From an uncultured Collinsella sp. (GTDB taxonomy: Bacteria; Actinomycetota; Coriobacteriia; Coriobacteriales; Coriobacteriaceae), in assembly GCA_902491565.1 (NCBI GenBank), contig CABUIE010000005.1, forward strand, positions 1 through 64,000: DNA of 64,000 nt, given 5' to 3'. Below, piece after piece: positions 1 to 8,664 of this stretch (its first letter is position 1; every line of letters begins with the position of its first letter). A program made the position numbers and the translations under genes. The notes under the pieces are model-generated. The model ran no database searches. It had not been told where the DNA came from and worked only from the letters and a program-made list of their open reading frames with translations.

Positions 1-55
1 CATCTTGAACACCTTTCGCTCTTAACTAGGTGTCCAATTCATCATACCCACTCCA

Positions 56-1084
56 GTGCCCTCGGGCGATGGTACTTATATCAAGCGTGACTACGGCCTT
101 TCCATTGCCGATTTTTACACCAAGGTCTGGTGGCCCGATCTGCAAAAGCTCGCGCAAAAATATGGCATTCGCTATACCGGCGTGATGATCGAAAACTACG
201 AGGACGCGGTCAACCAGACCGAGCCCGCGCGACAGGCCGATACCACGCAGTTCCGCTATTTTGGCGGCATGCTGCTTCAGATGGGCGGCGAGCTGGGCTT
301 TCACGGCTACAACCATCAGCCGCTTGCGCTCTGGGACACCGACTACGGCACGTTGTACGACTACAAGACGTGGAAGAACAAGGAAACGCTTGTCGCATCG
401 CTCAACGAGCTTATCGCTTTCCAGGACGAGGTGCTGCCCAACGCGCACGGCTCGGTCTACGTGCCGCCGTCGAATATCCTTTCGGCCCGAGCGCGCAAGC
501 TTATCGGCACCGACGTTCCGCGCATTAAGACCATCGCCAGTACGTATTTTGAGGATGGCACCGACCTGCCGTACGTGCAGGAGTTTGGCGTGGCGAGCGA
601 TGGCATTGTGGAGCAGCCGCGCATTGTCTCGGGCGGTATGGTCGGCGATTCCTATATGCGCCTGGCTGCCGTATCCGAGCTCAACATGCACTACGTAAGC
701 ACGCACTTTATGCACCCGGACGACCTTTTGGACCCCGATCGCGGCGCTACGGAGGGCTGGGAGGTCTACAAGGGCGGCCTGACCGACTACCTGGACTGGC
801 TTACCAAGTTTGCGCCCGGCCTGCGTCGCCAGACCGGCTCGGAATGCTCGGGCGCCATCCAGCGCTTTTCGTCGGTGACGGTGGGCATGGATACCAGCGC
901 GGATGCCTGGACGCTCAGTCTGGGCAATTTTCACGACGAGGCGTGGCTCATGTTCCGCGCCAATAATGGCGAGCCAGGTGCGGTGACGGGTGGCGAACTA
1001 ACGCACCTTACGGGCAATCTGTATCTGCTCAAGGCAAATGATAAGACCCTGACGATCGAGCGCAAGGAGGGTGGCGACAGATGA
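56..1084 (+). CDS. DUF2194 / polysaccharide-deacetylase-like protein, 5' end missing or interrupted
   Basis: The product resembles the C-terminal part of DUF2194 proteins that accompany pelF and pelG, and is probably an extracytoplasmic carbohydrate-active (deacetylase-like) protein. Visible signs are a His-x3-His pair in the stretch GFHGYNHQ (H83 and H87), as in metal-binding motif 2 of NodB-type deacetylases, and a VQFIIPTPVPSGDGTY-like reading that begins before the first possible start. The GTG at 56 has no Shine-Dalgarno sequence, and the same frame is open upstream only to a TAA at 23-25, before which it still reads protein-like (NTFRS). The gene therefore seems to start outside the window and to be broken by a stop or frameshift near position 23. 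It overlaps pelF by ATGA, so it belongs to the operon. Family assignment is moderately sure and function is inferred. Confidence 0.6.
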   Translation: MPSGDGTYIKRDYGLSIADFYTKVWWPDLQKLAQKYGIRYTGVMIENYEDAVNQTEPARQADTTQFRYFGGMLLQMGGELGFHGYNHQPLALWDTDYGTLYDYKTWKNKETLVASLNELIAFQDEVLPNAHGSVYVPPSNILSARARKLIGTDVPRIKTIASTYFEDGTDLPYVQEFGVASDGIVEQPRIVSGGMVGDSYMRLAAVSELNMHYVSTHFMHPDDLLDPDRGATEGWEVYKGGLTDYLDWLTKFAPGLRRQTGSECSGAIQRFSSVTVGMDTSADAWTLSLGNFHDEAWLMFRANNGEPGAVTGGELTHLTGNLYLLKANDKTLTIERKEGGDR

Positions 1085-2508
1085 GAATCTGCTTGGTACT
1101 CGAGGGTTGCTACCCCTATGTGCACGGCGGCGTATCTACCTGGATGCATGGCTATATCCAGGCCATGCCCGAGCACGAGTTCGTGCTGTGGGTGATTGGC
1201 GCGCATGCTGCCGACCGCGGCAAATTTGTCTACGAGCTGCCCAGCAACGTGGTCGAGGTGCACGAGGTGTTCCTGGACGATGCCCTGCGGCTTTCGGGCG
1301 AGCAGCACGAAGCCAGTTTTAACGACCGTGAGCGCGAGGCGCTACGCCGTCTGGTGTCGCTCTCCAATCCGGACTGGGACGTGTTATTCGATATCTTCCA
1401 CCGCCGTCGCGTGCATCCGCTCTCGTTTTTGCAGAGCCGCACGTTTATGGATATCTTTCGCGATGTGTGCCTGGCCGAGTATCCCTACACGCCCTTTGCC
1501 GATGCATTCCACACCATGCGCTCCATGTTGCTGCCCGTGCTCTACCTGTTGGGCAGCGAGGTGCCGGTGGCCGATGTGTACCATGCCATCTCGACCGGCT
1601 ACGGTGGCCTGCTCGCCTGCCTGGGCTCAAGCGTTCACCATGCGCCGGTGCTGCTGACCGAGCATGGCATCTATACCCGCGAGCGCGAGGAAGAGATCAT
1701 TCGCGCCGATTGGGTGGTGCCGTCGTTTAAGGACCGCTGGATTCGCTTTTTCTACCTGCTTTCGGAGGAGATCTACCGTCGCGCCTTTCGCGTGACGAGC
1801 CTGTTTCACAACGCCCGCAAGACGCAGATTGATATGGGCTGCGATGCGGACAAATGCCTGGTCATCCCCAACGGCATCCAGTTCGATCGCTTTAAGGATA
1901 TTCCCTTAAAGCCCGATGACGGCTGGGTGGACATTGGCGCGGTGGTGCGCCTGGCGCCCATCAAGGATGTCAAGACCATGATTTATGCCTTCTTTGAGCT
2001 GCACGAGCGCCTGCCCAAGGTGCGCCTGCACATCATGGGTGGCGTGGACGACGAGGAGTACGGCGCCGAGTGCCACGCGCTGGTCGAAACCCTGGGCGTG
2101 CGCGACCTGATCTTTACCGGCCGCGTCAACGTGGTCGAGTACATGGAAAAGCTCGACTTTACCATTTTGACGAGCATCTCCGAGGGCCAGCCGCTCAGCG
2201 TGCTGGAGTCGCTTGCAGCGCGCCGTCCCTGCGTGACGACTGAGGTGGGCTGCTGTCGCGAGCTTCTCGAAGGCGCCCCGGGCGACGACTTTGGCGTGGC
2301 GGGTTTTGTGACGCCGCCAATGCATCGCAAGGGCTTGGCCGATGCCATGGAACGCATGTGCACAAGCCGCGCTCGTCGCATTGAGATGGGGGAGCGCGGC
2401 CAGCGTCGCGTTGCCACGTACTTCTTGCACGAGCAGATGCTCGCCAACTATCGCGCGCTGTACGACGAGACGGCGCGTGCGTTTAACCTGCCCAGAGAGG
2501 GGGAGTAG
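1081..2508 (+). CDS. pelF: PelF-like glycosyltransferase, GT4 family
   Basis: This is the cytosolic glycosyltransferase that polymerises the Pel-type exopolysaccharide from UDP-amino-sugar precursors. The N-terminus (RICLVLEGCYPYVHGGVSTW) is the hallmark PelF opening, with a glycine-rich sugar-nucleotide fold. The C-terminal half has a GT4 signature with an E-x7-E pair (E368 and E376 in SISEGQPLSVLES). The length of 475 residues is normal for PelF. The ATG at 1081 overlaps the previous stop by four bases, and pelG starts three bases after the stop, so translation is probably coupled. Catalytic function follows from the family; the identity of the polymer made here is unknown. Confidence 0.93.
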   Translation: MRICLVLEGCYPYVHGGVSTWMHGYIQAMPEHEFVLWVIGAHAADRGKFVYELPSNVVEVHEVFLDDALRLSGEQHEASFNDREREALRRLVSLSNPDWDVLFDIFHRRRVHPLSFLQSRTFMDIFRDVCLAEYPYTPFADAFHTMRSMLLPVLYLLGSEVPVADVYHAISTGYGGLLACLGSSVHHAPVLLTEHGIYTREREEEIIRADWVVPSFKDRWIRFFYLLSEEIYRRAFRVTSLFHNARKTQIDMGCDADKCLVIPNGIQFDRFKDIPLKPDDGWVDIGAVVRLAPIKDVKTMIYAFFELHERLPKVRLHIMGGVDDEEYGAECHALVETLGVRDLIFTGRVNVVEYMEKLDFTILTSISEGQPLSVLESLAARRPCVTTEVGCCRELLEGAPGDDFGVAGFVTPPMHRKGLADAMERMCTSRARRIEMGERGQRRVATYFLHEQMLANYRALYDETARAFNLPREGE

Positions 2509-2511
2509 CCG

Positions 2512-4056
2512 GTGGCCGGAATCGGTTTTGAGCTCAAGCGCCTGTTTAGGCGTAAGGGTCTGTTTGCCACGATGCGCGCTTACGGCTACGCCGGCATTGT
2601 GTGCACGGGCCCCATGCTGTTGGGCGTGCTGCTCCAGGTGGGTATCTTGGTGCTGTGCGGTCTGTGGGGCGTGGGCCGAGCCAACCAGGACTTGCTGGTG
2701 TGCATGGTGACCTATACGCTGCTGGCGTCGCTCACGCTCACGAGTTTTTTCTCTATGCCGGTCACGCGCTTTTTGGCCGACATGCTCTTTGCCGAGCGCG
2801 AGGATGAGATCCTGCCTTCGTTTTGGGGGTCTAATGCCATCATGCTCGTTGCGGGCACCGTGCTCTACGGCGTCTTTTTGCTGTTCTCGGGCGCCACGCT
2901 GCTGCAGGGACTGCTGTGCCTGTGGCTGTTTAACATTATGATCGTCAACTGGAACGGCATGAGTTACCTCACGGCCATCAAGGATTACCGCGGCATCCTT
3001 TGCAGCTTTGCGGCCGCCATTGGCGTGGCGTGCCTGTGCGCCCTGGCCGCGCTGGCGCTGGGACTGCCGCCGGTCGAGGGCCTGTTGGCGTCAATTGCTC
3101 TGGGCTACGGCGTCATGCTCGCCTGGGACGTGGTACTGCTGTACCGGTATTTTCCTCAGAGCGACCGCAGCCCCTGGCCCTTTTTGCAGTGGCTCGATCA
3201 GTTTATGCCGCTGGCGCTCACGGGTCTGTTAACCAATCTGGGACTCTTTGCGCACCTGGTGATTATTTGGGCCGGTCCCATTGGCGTGCAGGTCAAGGGC
3301 TTGTTTTATGGCGCGCCCTACTACGATGTGCCGGCGCTCATCGCGTTTTTGACGATCCTGGTCACGACCGTCAACTTTGTGGTCTCGGTCGAGGTCAATT
3401 TCTATCCGCGCTATCGCGACTACTACAGCCTGTTCAACGACGGCGGCGTGGTGGGCGACATTGTGGTGGCAGAGGAGGGGATGCTCTCCACGCTCAACAG
3501 CGAACTGCGCTTTTGCGCGCTCAAACAGTTGTTTGTGACCGCGGCGGTCATCTCGCTCGAGACCACGGTGCTCTCGGCCCTGCCGCTGGGCTTTAACAAC
3601 CTGATGCATGGGTATTTTCGCACGCTGTGCGTGGGCTATGGCCTGTATGCCGTGGGCAATACGGTGATGCTCATCTTGCTTTACTTTACCGACTACAAGG
3701 GGGCCGTGTTGGCCTCGGGGTTGTTTGCCGGTGTGGCCGGGCTGGCGACTGCCGTGTCGTTGCTTTTGCCGCAGCAGTTTTACGGCTTTGGCTTTTTGTT
3801 GGGTGCGGCGGTGTTTTTTATCGTGGCGCTGCTGCGGCTCGATACCTATACCGCCAACTTGCCGTATCGTATCCTGAGCCAGCAGCCCATTGTGGCGACC
3901 GACAAGACGGGCTGGTTTACCGAACTTGGCCGGGTGCTCGACCGTGTTGAGCAATGCTACGAGGACAAGCGCGCGGGCGGTGAGCCGCGCAGTGCGTTTG
4001 AACGTATGGTGGTTCGCCTGTATCAAAAACATTGGGGAGGTTCTGATGATCGATAA
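2512..4056 (+). CDS. pelG: PelG-like exopolysaccharide membrane transporter
   Basis: PelG is a polytopic inner-membrane protein of the MOP (Wzx-like) type that works with PelF to move the growing polysaccharide across the membrane. The N-terminus (AGIGFELKRLFRRKGLF) followed by about twelve hydrophobic segments matches the family, and 514 residues is close to the usual size. The GTG at 2512 is preceded by a purine-rich GAGAGGGGGAG sequence. The last 11 bases overlap the CotH-like gene. The charged C-terminal tail after the last membrane segment (about residues 445-514) is long. Role from family knowledge and from adjacency to pelF. Confidence 0.92.
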   Translation: MAGIGFELKRLFRRKGLFATMRAYGYAGIVCTGPMLLGVLLQVGILVLCGLWGVGRANQDLLVCMVTYTLLASLTLTSFFSMPVTRFLADMLFAEREDEILPSFWGSNAIMLVAGTVLYGVFLLFSGATLLQGLLCLWLFNIMIVNWNGMSYLTAIKDYRGILCSFAAAIGVACLCALAALALGLPPVEGLLASIALGYGVMLAWDVVLLYRYFPQSDRSPWPFLQWLDQFMPLALTGLLTNLGLFAHLVIIWAGPIGVQVKGLFYGAPYYDVPALIAFLTILVTTVNFVVSVEVNFYPRYRDYYSLFNDGGVVGDIVVAEEGMLSTLNSELRFCALKQLFVTAAVISLETTVLSALPLGFNNLMHGYFRTLCVGYGLYAVGNTVMLILLYFTDYKGAVLASGLFAGVAGLATAVSLLLPQQFYGFGFLLGAAVFFIVALLRLDTYTANLPYRILSQQPIVATDKTGWFTELGRVLDRVEQCYEDKRAGGEPRSAFERMVVRLYQKHWGGSDDR

Positions 4057-5815
4057 GTTGATGTCTCGCCGCTGCCTGATCGAGGCGGCTGCCGGCGCGC
4101 TGTTGCTTTCGGGCTGTTCGTCTCAGGACGAATCCTCGACTAAAAAGGTCAAAAAGCAGGACAAGATTAAAAAGGCTGAGGCCTCGAATAAGGCCAAACA
4201 CCTGCGCGACAAGGACGAGCTCTACGGGGTCTACGACGACTCGGGCATTGTGACCATGTACCTGACGGTCTCGCGCGGCAACAGCTCCGAGAACACCGAC
4301 CACAGCTGGGCCGAGATCAACACGTACTCGGTGTATGACTATGCCGACATGGGCGTGACGCGCTATCAGGTTATGGGCCTGTTGCAGCCGGGCGACGAAG
4401 AGGGCCCGGAGGCCGGCGAGGTTGGCTATGGCGAGGAAGCGCCCAATGCTACCGTGCAGGTGCGCGGCCAGACGTCGAGCATGAACTCGCAAAAGAATTA
4501 CAAGGTGGAGCTCAAAAAGGGCAAGGGCAGCTGGCGCCAACAGCGCGCGATTGCGCTCAACAAGCACATGGGCGAGGGTATGCGTTTTCGCAACAAGATG
4601 GCCTACGATCTTATCCGCGGGATTCCCCAGATGATGGGCCTGCGCACGCAGTTTGTGCATCTGTGGGTGTGCGATCAGACCGAAAAGTCCAACGACACCT
4701 TTGAGGACTACGGCCTGTTTACGCAGGTGGAGCAGCTCAACAAAACGGCACTTAAGGCACATGGCTTGGATAAGAACGGACACCTGTACAAGGTGAACAA
4801 CTTCGATTTCCATCGCTACGAGGACACCATTAAGCTTGCCGATGATCCCGACTACAATCAGGCAAACTTTGAGGGCATGCTCGAGATTAAGGGCGATACG
4901 GACCACACCAAGCTCATCGAGATGCTCGATGCGCTCAACGACGAATCGCAAAAGATCGATAACGTGCTCGACACCTACTTTGATACCGAGAATTTGGTCT
5001 ATTGGCTTGCGTTTCAGATTCTGACCGGCAACTGCGATACGCAGAACCGTAACTGCTATCTGTACAGCCCGCTCAACTCAAATACCTGGTTCTTTTTAGA
5101 TTGGGACAACGATGGCATGCTGCGTAAGCTGGAGCTTTCTCTTACCGGGTTTTCGGACTACGCGAGCTGGGAGCGCGGCGCAAGCAACTACTGGGGCAAC
5201 GCACTGTTCAATCGTGCGCTGCGTAGCAAGTCGTTCCGCAGCGAACTCGACCGTGCCGTCAAGGACTTGCGCTCGTATTTGACCGAGGAACGTCTGGCCA
5301 AGATGATCAAGCACTACCGCGAGGTGACTGAATCCCTGGTCTTTGCTTCGCCCGATATCGACAATCTGCCTGTCACCAAGGACCAATACGAGCAGATCGT
5401 CGCGGCGATTCCCTCCGAGATCGAGGAGAACTACAAGAGCTTTCGCGAGAGTTTTAAAAAGCCCATGCCGTTCTACATCGGCGTGCCGCAGATCGATAAC
5501 GGTAAACTGCGCATTAACTGGGATGCGTCCTACGACTTTGAGGCGCGCGACATTCGCTACACCGTAGAGCTTGCGCGCGACTATGCCATAAGCGACGTGG
5601 TCTTTAAGGCCGAGGACGTGCTGCTTCCCGAGGTGACCTGCGATGCACCCGATGCCGGTCAGTATTTTGCACGCGTGCGCGCCACCAACTCCGACGGCTA
5701 TACGCAAGATGCGTTTGACTATTACGTTACCGACGATGGTAAACAGTACGGCATGAAGTGTTTTTACGTACAAGACGACGGTAAGGTCGTGGAGGACACG
5801 TATGAGGAGGGCTAG
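4046..5815 (+). CDS. CotH-family lipoprotein
   Basis: A predicted exported lipoprotein of 589 residues. The signal region has a twin arginine (SRRCLIEAAAG) and a lipobox LLSG-C with Cys24, so Tat export followed by lipidation is possible. A lysine-rich linker follows. The CotH fold is recognisable by VRGQTSSMNSQKNYKVELK early on and by the NCDTQNRNCYLY and FLDWDNDGML stretches in the middle; a C-terminal domain (about residues 470-560) looks like a fibronectin/Ig-type module. CotH proteins are atypical protein kinases in Bacillus spores, but many surface members are uncharacterised. The ATG at 4046 lies inside the end of pelG after GGGGAGG. The position between pelG and the VTC gene suggests a surface role in the exopolysaccharide system (inference). 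Confidence 0.85.
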   Translation: MIDKLMSRRCLIEAAAGALLLSGCSSQDESSTKKVKKQDKIKKAEASNKAKHLRDKDELYGVYDDSGIVTMYLTVSRGNSSENTDHSWAEINTYSVYDYADMGVTRYQVMGLLQPGDEEGPEAGEVGYGEEAPNATVQVRGQTSSMNSQKNYKVELKKGKGSWRQQRAIALNKHMGEGMRFRNKMAYDLIRGIPQMMGLRTQFVHLWVCDQTEKSNDTFEDYGLFTQVEQLNKTALKAHGLDKNGHLYKVNNFDFHRYEDTIKLADDPDYNQANFEGMLEIKGDTDHTKLIEMLDALNDESQKIDNVLDTYFDTENLVYWLAFQILTGNCDTQNRNCYLYSPLNSNTWFFLDWDNDGMLRKLELSLTGFSDYASWERGASNYWGNALFNRALRSKSFRSELDRAVKDLRSYLTEERLAKMIKHYREVTESLVFASPDIDNLPVTKDQYEQIVAAIPSEIEENYKSFRESFKKPMPFYIGVPQIDNGKLRINWDASYDFEARDIRYTVELARDYAISDVVFKAEDVLLPEVTCDAPDAGQYFARVRATNSDGYTQDAFDYYVTDDGKQYGMKCFYVQDDGKVVEDTYEEG

Positions 5816-6593
5816 CGCGCTGCTTGAGCGCTTGGCGGCTCCGCCTGTGCGTGCCACGCAGGAGCGTTACCGCCATGAGCTCAAATATCTCATTAACGAG
5901 GGCGAGCACGCCGCGCTTGCCTGTCGCATGGCGCCGGTTTTTAAACTGGACAAGCATGCGCGGGCGGGCGGTTACACCATTCGCAGCCTGTATTTTGACG
6001 ACTACTGCAACTCGGCCTACGAGGAAAAAGACGCCGGCATTCTCATGCGCAAAAAGTATCGCGTGCGCATCTATAACGGCAGCGACAAGGTGATTAAGCT
6101 TGAGCGCAAAAAGAAGTACGGCAGCTGGATCTACAAGGAGGACGCGCCGCTTACGCGCGGCGAGTTTGAGCAGATTTTGGCTGGCGACTACGGCTTTTTG
6201 CTGAGGAGCACCTATCCGCTCTGTCGCGAGTTCTACATCGAGTGCATCTGCAACATGATGCGGCCGCGGACCATCGTGGACTACGAGCGCGAGCCGTGGG
6301 TGATGGATGAGGGCACCGTGCGCATTACGTTTGACATGAACGTGCGTGCCGCGGTGGGAAGCTTCGATATCTTTGACGCGACGCTGCCCGCGTTGCCGGT
6401 CCTGGAGCCCGGCAAGCTGGTGATGGAGGTCAAGTTTACGGAGTTTTGCCCGCAGCTGGTGCGCGATATGGTGCCGCCGGGCGCGGCCGAACTCACGGCG
6501 GTCTCTAAGTACTGCCTGTGTTATGACAAGACCGCCTACCTGCGCGGATTTAATTACTGGGAATCGGATTTTGGGAACCGAGGGGATATTTAG
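5802..6593 (+). CDS. VTC-domain (polyphosphate polymerase-like) protein
   Basis: A 263-residue single-domain protein of the VTC/CYTH triphosphate-tunnel superfamily. Tunnel-lining charged strands are visible in order: RYRHELKY near residue 24, IRSLYFDD near 63, RKKYRVRIYNG near 83, IKLERKKKYGSWIYKED near 96 and VMEVKFTE near 207. The basic and acidic residues that bind triphosphate and metal appear intact, so an active enzyme is plausible. Eukaryotic VTC4 makes polyphosphate from ATP; the bacterial homologues next to CotH and DUF4956 genes have no firm function. The gene overlaps the CotH gene by 14 bases and ends 3 bases before DUF4956, which implies one translational unit. Confidence 0.87.
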   Translation: MRRASALLERLAAPPVRATQERYRHELKYLINEGEHAALACRMAPVFKLDKHARAGGYTIRSLYFDDYCNSAYEEKDAGILMRKKYRVRIYNGSDKVIKLERKKKYGSWIYKEDAPLTRGEFEQILAGDYGFLLRSTYPLCREFYIECICNMMRPRTIVDYEREPWVMDEGTVRITFDMNVRAAVGSFDIFDATLPALPVLEPGKLVMEVKFTEFCPQLVRDMVPPGAAELTAVSKYCLCYDKTAYLRGFNYWESDFGNRGDI

Positions 6594-6596
6594 ACC

Positions 6597-7262
6597 ATGA
6601 GCACCAGGGACTTTTTTAAGAACTCCGTACTGGAGGCGTTTGGTCAGGTCGACCCTGCCAAGATCGGACTGTCGCTGCTCGTGGCGCTGGTCATGGGCAT
6701 TTTGATCTACCACGTGTACAAGCGTTTCTTTACGGGCGTGGTGTACTCGCGCAGCTTTGCCGTGACGCTCGTGGGCATGTGCGTGCTTACCTGCATGGTG
6801 ACGCTCGCTATCTCGACCAACGTGGTCATCTCGCTCGGTATGGTGGGCGCTTTGTCGATCGTGCGTTACCGTACGGCGGTCAAGGACCCGCTCGACCTGT
6901 TGTATCTGTTCTGGGCCATTACCACGGGCATTACAGCGGGCGCCGGCATGTACGCGCTCGTGGGGCTGACGGCGGTGGTCATCGTGGCGATGATCGCCGG
7001 CTTTGCGAGCCACCAGGACAAGTCGCGCGTGTACATGATGGTCATTCACTACACGGGCCAGACCACCGGCGACGATATCGTGCGTGCATTTGGGCGCACC
7101 AAGTTCACCGTTAAGTCCAAGACTATGCGCGGCGACAAAGTCGAGATGGCCGTGGAGGTATTCTCGGACGGCGTGGACATGCCCTATGCCGACGCGATTC
7201 GCACGCTCGATGGCGTTGAGGACCTGACCCTCATCCAGTACAACGGCGAGTATCATGGATAA
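6597..7262 (+). CDS. DUF4956 membrane protein
   Basis: A 221-residue protein with three to four hydrophobic segments in the first half, including the family signature GMVGALSIVRYRTAVKDP followed by LLYLFWAITTGITAGAGMYA, and a soluble C-terminal domain (about residues 140-221). DUF4956 proteins are habitual neighbours of VTC-domain and CotH proteins, and a membrane channel or scaffold for the VTC product has been imagined but not shown. It is the last gene of the pel-type operon: a perfect hairpin begins seven bases after the stop codon. The function is unknown; family assignment is confident. Confidence 0.87.
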   Translation: MSTRDFFKNSVLEAFGQVDPAKIGLSLLVALVMGILIYHVYKRFFTGVVYSRSFAVTLVGMCVLTCMVTLAISTNVVISLGMVGALSIVRYRTAVKDPLDLLYLFWAITTGITAGAGMYALVGLTAVVIVAMIAGFASHQDKSRVYMMVIHYTGQTTGDDIVRAFGRTKFTVKSKTMRGDKVEMAVEVFSDGVDMPYADAIRTLDGVEDLTLIQYNGEYHG

Positions 7263-7268
7263 CTATGT

Positions 7269-7406
7269 TCCGGCGTTCTAACGAACGCCGGACCGCTCGA
7301 CGCTGCGCGGGCATCTGCCGGGCGATCTGCCGCTCAAACCGTCGCTCGCGTACATGAAGTACGCTTCGCTCCTCTTTCGCGGCACCTCGCCACGGCAGCT
7401 GCCCGC
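7269..7406 (+). repeat. Structured operon-end repeat, copy A
   Basis: A two-part element. A perfect 10-bp hairpin (TCCGGCGTTC 7269-7278 against 7283-7292) is followed by a long imperfect palindrome with arms at 7307-7333 and 7379-7406 around a core at 7334-7378. The core holds the small hairpin GCGTAC/GTACGC and ends in CTCCTCTTTC. The same core recurs at 15033-15077 and 57734-57778 with different but self-complementary arms. It lies directly downstream of the pel-type operon and could serve as terminator or mRNA 3' end; whether it is a mobile palindromic repeat or a structured RNA cannot be decided here. Confidence 0.8.
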
Positions 7407-7470
7407 TCGCTGACGTTTGCTCGACCTGGGTGATATTGATTTATCCGAAGCGGCGTCACGGGTATCATGG

Positions 7471-7484
7471 TGAAAGCGATTTCA
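7471..7484. promoter_or_regulatory. LacI-type operator upstream of the repressor gene
   Basis: The sequence TGAAAGCGATTTCA is a near-palindrome of the LacI/CcpA type and matches two sites upstream of the PTS gene. It sits just before the preferred start of the repressor gene and just after a possible -10 (TATCAT, 7463-7468), so autoregulation is likely. It also argues against start codons upstream of it. Confidence 0.7.
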
Positions 7485-7499
7485 ATGACAGGGGTGCTC

Positions 7500-8480
7500 G
7501 TGGTAAAGATGAAAGATGTGGCCGAGTTGGCTGGCGTTTCGAGCGCCGCGGTCTCGCGCTACCTCAACGGTGGATATATCTCGGCGGACAAGGCCGAGCG
7601 CATTAAGCAGGCGATTGAGCTGACCGGATACGTGCGATCTAGTCAGGCTCGCGCGCTGCGCACCGGTTCCACCAAGCTCATCGGCGTCATCGTGCCTAAG
7701 ATTAACTCGGAATCCGTGAGCCGCATTACCGCCGGTATTGGCCAGGTGCTCGGTCGCCGTGGCTACCAGATGCTGCTCGCGAATACTGATAACGTGGCCG
7801 AGCGTGAGCTCGAGTATCTCGACCTGTTCCAGAACCACCCGGTCGATGGCATCGTGCTCGTGGCGACCATGATCACCGACGAACATCGTGCGGCCATTGC
7901 GTCTTGCCGTGTGCCCATTGTGCTGATCGGTCAAAACGTCGAGGGCGCGGCTTGCGTCTACCATGACGATTACGAGGCCGCCTTTGAGCTGGGCCAGGCG
8001 CTCGCGAAGCATGTTGAGGGCAAGATTGCCTATATCGGTGTTACCGAGGAAGACCGTGCCGCCGGTTACGACCGTCGTCGTGGTTTTGAAGCGGGCTTAC
8101 GCGCCGCGGGTGTTGCGCTCGATCCCGAGCTGATTCGCCGCGGGTCCTTTACCCTCGATTCCGGCTATCGTGCGTCGCGCGAGCTGCTGGGCGAAGTGCC
8201 CGATGTTTCGTTTATCGCCTGCGCGACCGACACCATGGCGGCGGGCGCCTTGCGCGCGCTTGACGAGGTGCGCGGTATGGGCGAGGGCGTGCACCGCGTG
8301 AGCGGTTTTGGCGACAACGCATTTTTGAGCGCGCTGACGGGCGGCATTCCCACCGTGCATTACGGCTACCTGACCAGCGGCGTCGAGGCGACCAATATGC
8401 TGCTCGACGCACTCGATGGCGAGGAGGGGGAGAGCGGTCTCAAGACGCTCAAACTTGGGCATCAGCTCATGAATGTCTAG
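7500..8480 (+). CDS. scrR: LacI-family transcriptional repressor of the sucrose genes
   Basis: A DNA-binding repressor with the classic N-terminal LacI helix-turn-helix (MKDVAELAGVSSAAVSRYLN) followed by a hinge helix and a periplasmic-binding-protein-like sensor domain from about residue 60 to the end. The GTG at 7500 follows AGGGGTG; the ATG at 7509 is an equally possible start, while upstream codons overlap the operator. The length (326 residues) is typical. Its neighbours are a sucrose-type PTS permease and a GH32 hydrolase, and matching operators precede both this gene and the permease, so it very probably represses sucrose uptake and cleavage until sucrose-6-phosphate or fructose binds. 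The ligand is inferred from context. Confidence 0.88.
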   Translation: MVKMKDVAELAGVSSAAVSRYLNGGYISADKAERIKQAIELTGYVRSSQARALRTGSTKLIGVIVPKINSESVSRITAGIGQVLGRRGYQMLLANTDNVAERELEYLDLFQNHPVDGIVLVATMITDEHRAAIASCRVPIVLIGQNVEGAACVYHDDYEAAFELGQALAKHVEGKIAYIGVTEEDRAAGYDRRRGFEAGLRAAGVALDPELIRRGSFTLDSGYRASRELLGEVPDVSFIACATDTMAAGALRALDEVRGMGEGVHRVSGFGDNAFLSALTGGIPTVHYGYLTSGVEATNMLLDALDGEEGESGLKTLKLGHQLMNV

Positions 8481-8568
8481 GCCTTGGACGCGTCTGCCTG
8501 CCTTTGAGCCCCTGTTTTTTGTCCTAAAACTACCTTTTGCCGGCTTTTTCCTACCGTTCACCCTACTG

Positions 8569-8608
8569 TGAAAACGATTGCAGACATATGAAACTGAAAA
8601 CGATTACA
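8569..8608. promoter_or_regulatory. Tandem LacI-type operators before the sucrose PTS gene
   Basis: Two copies of TGAAAACGATTRCA lie at 8569-8582 and 8595-8608, 26 bases apart start to start (about 2.5 helical turns). TATAAG at 8610-8615 directly after the second copy is a plausible -10 box. The arrangement suggests that the adjacent LacI protein represses the permease by binding across its promoter. Confidence 0.75.
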
Positions 8609-8664
8609 GTATAAGTGTCAAAGATGGCCGGGTGCAGATGCGCCCGTTGGAGGAAAGGGAAGTC

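Noticed and set aside
8578..8664. Upstream in-frame start of the sucrose PTS gene
   Set aside because: It lies within the LacI operators and before the probable transcription start; ATG 8665 has a good ribosome site and matches the family N-terminus.
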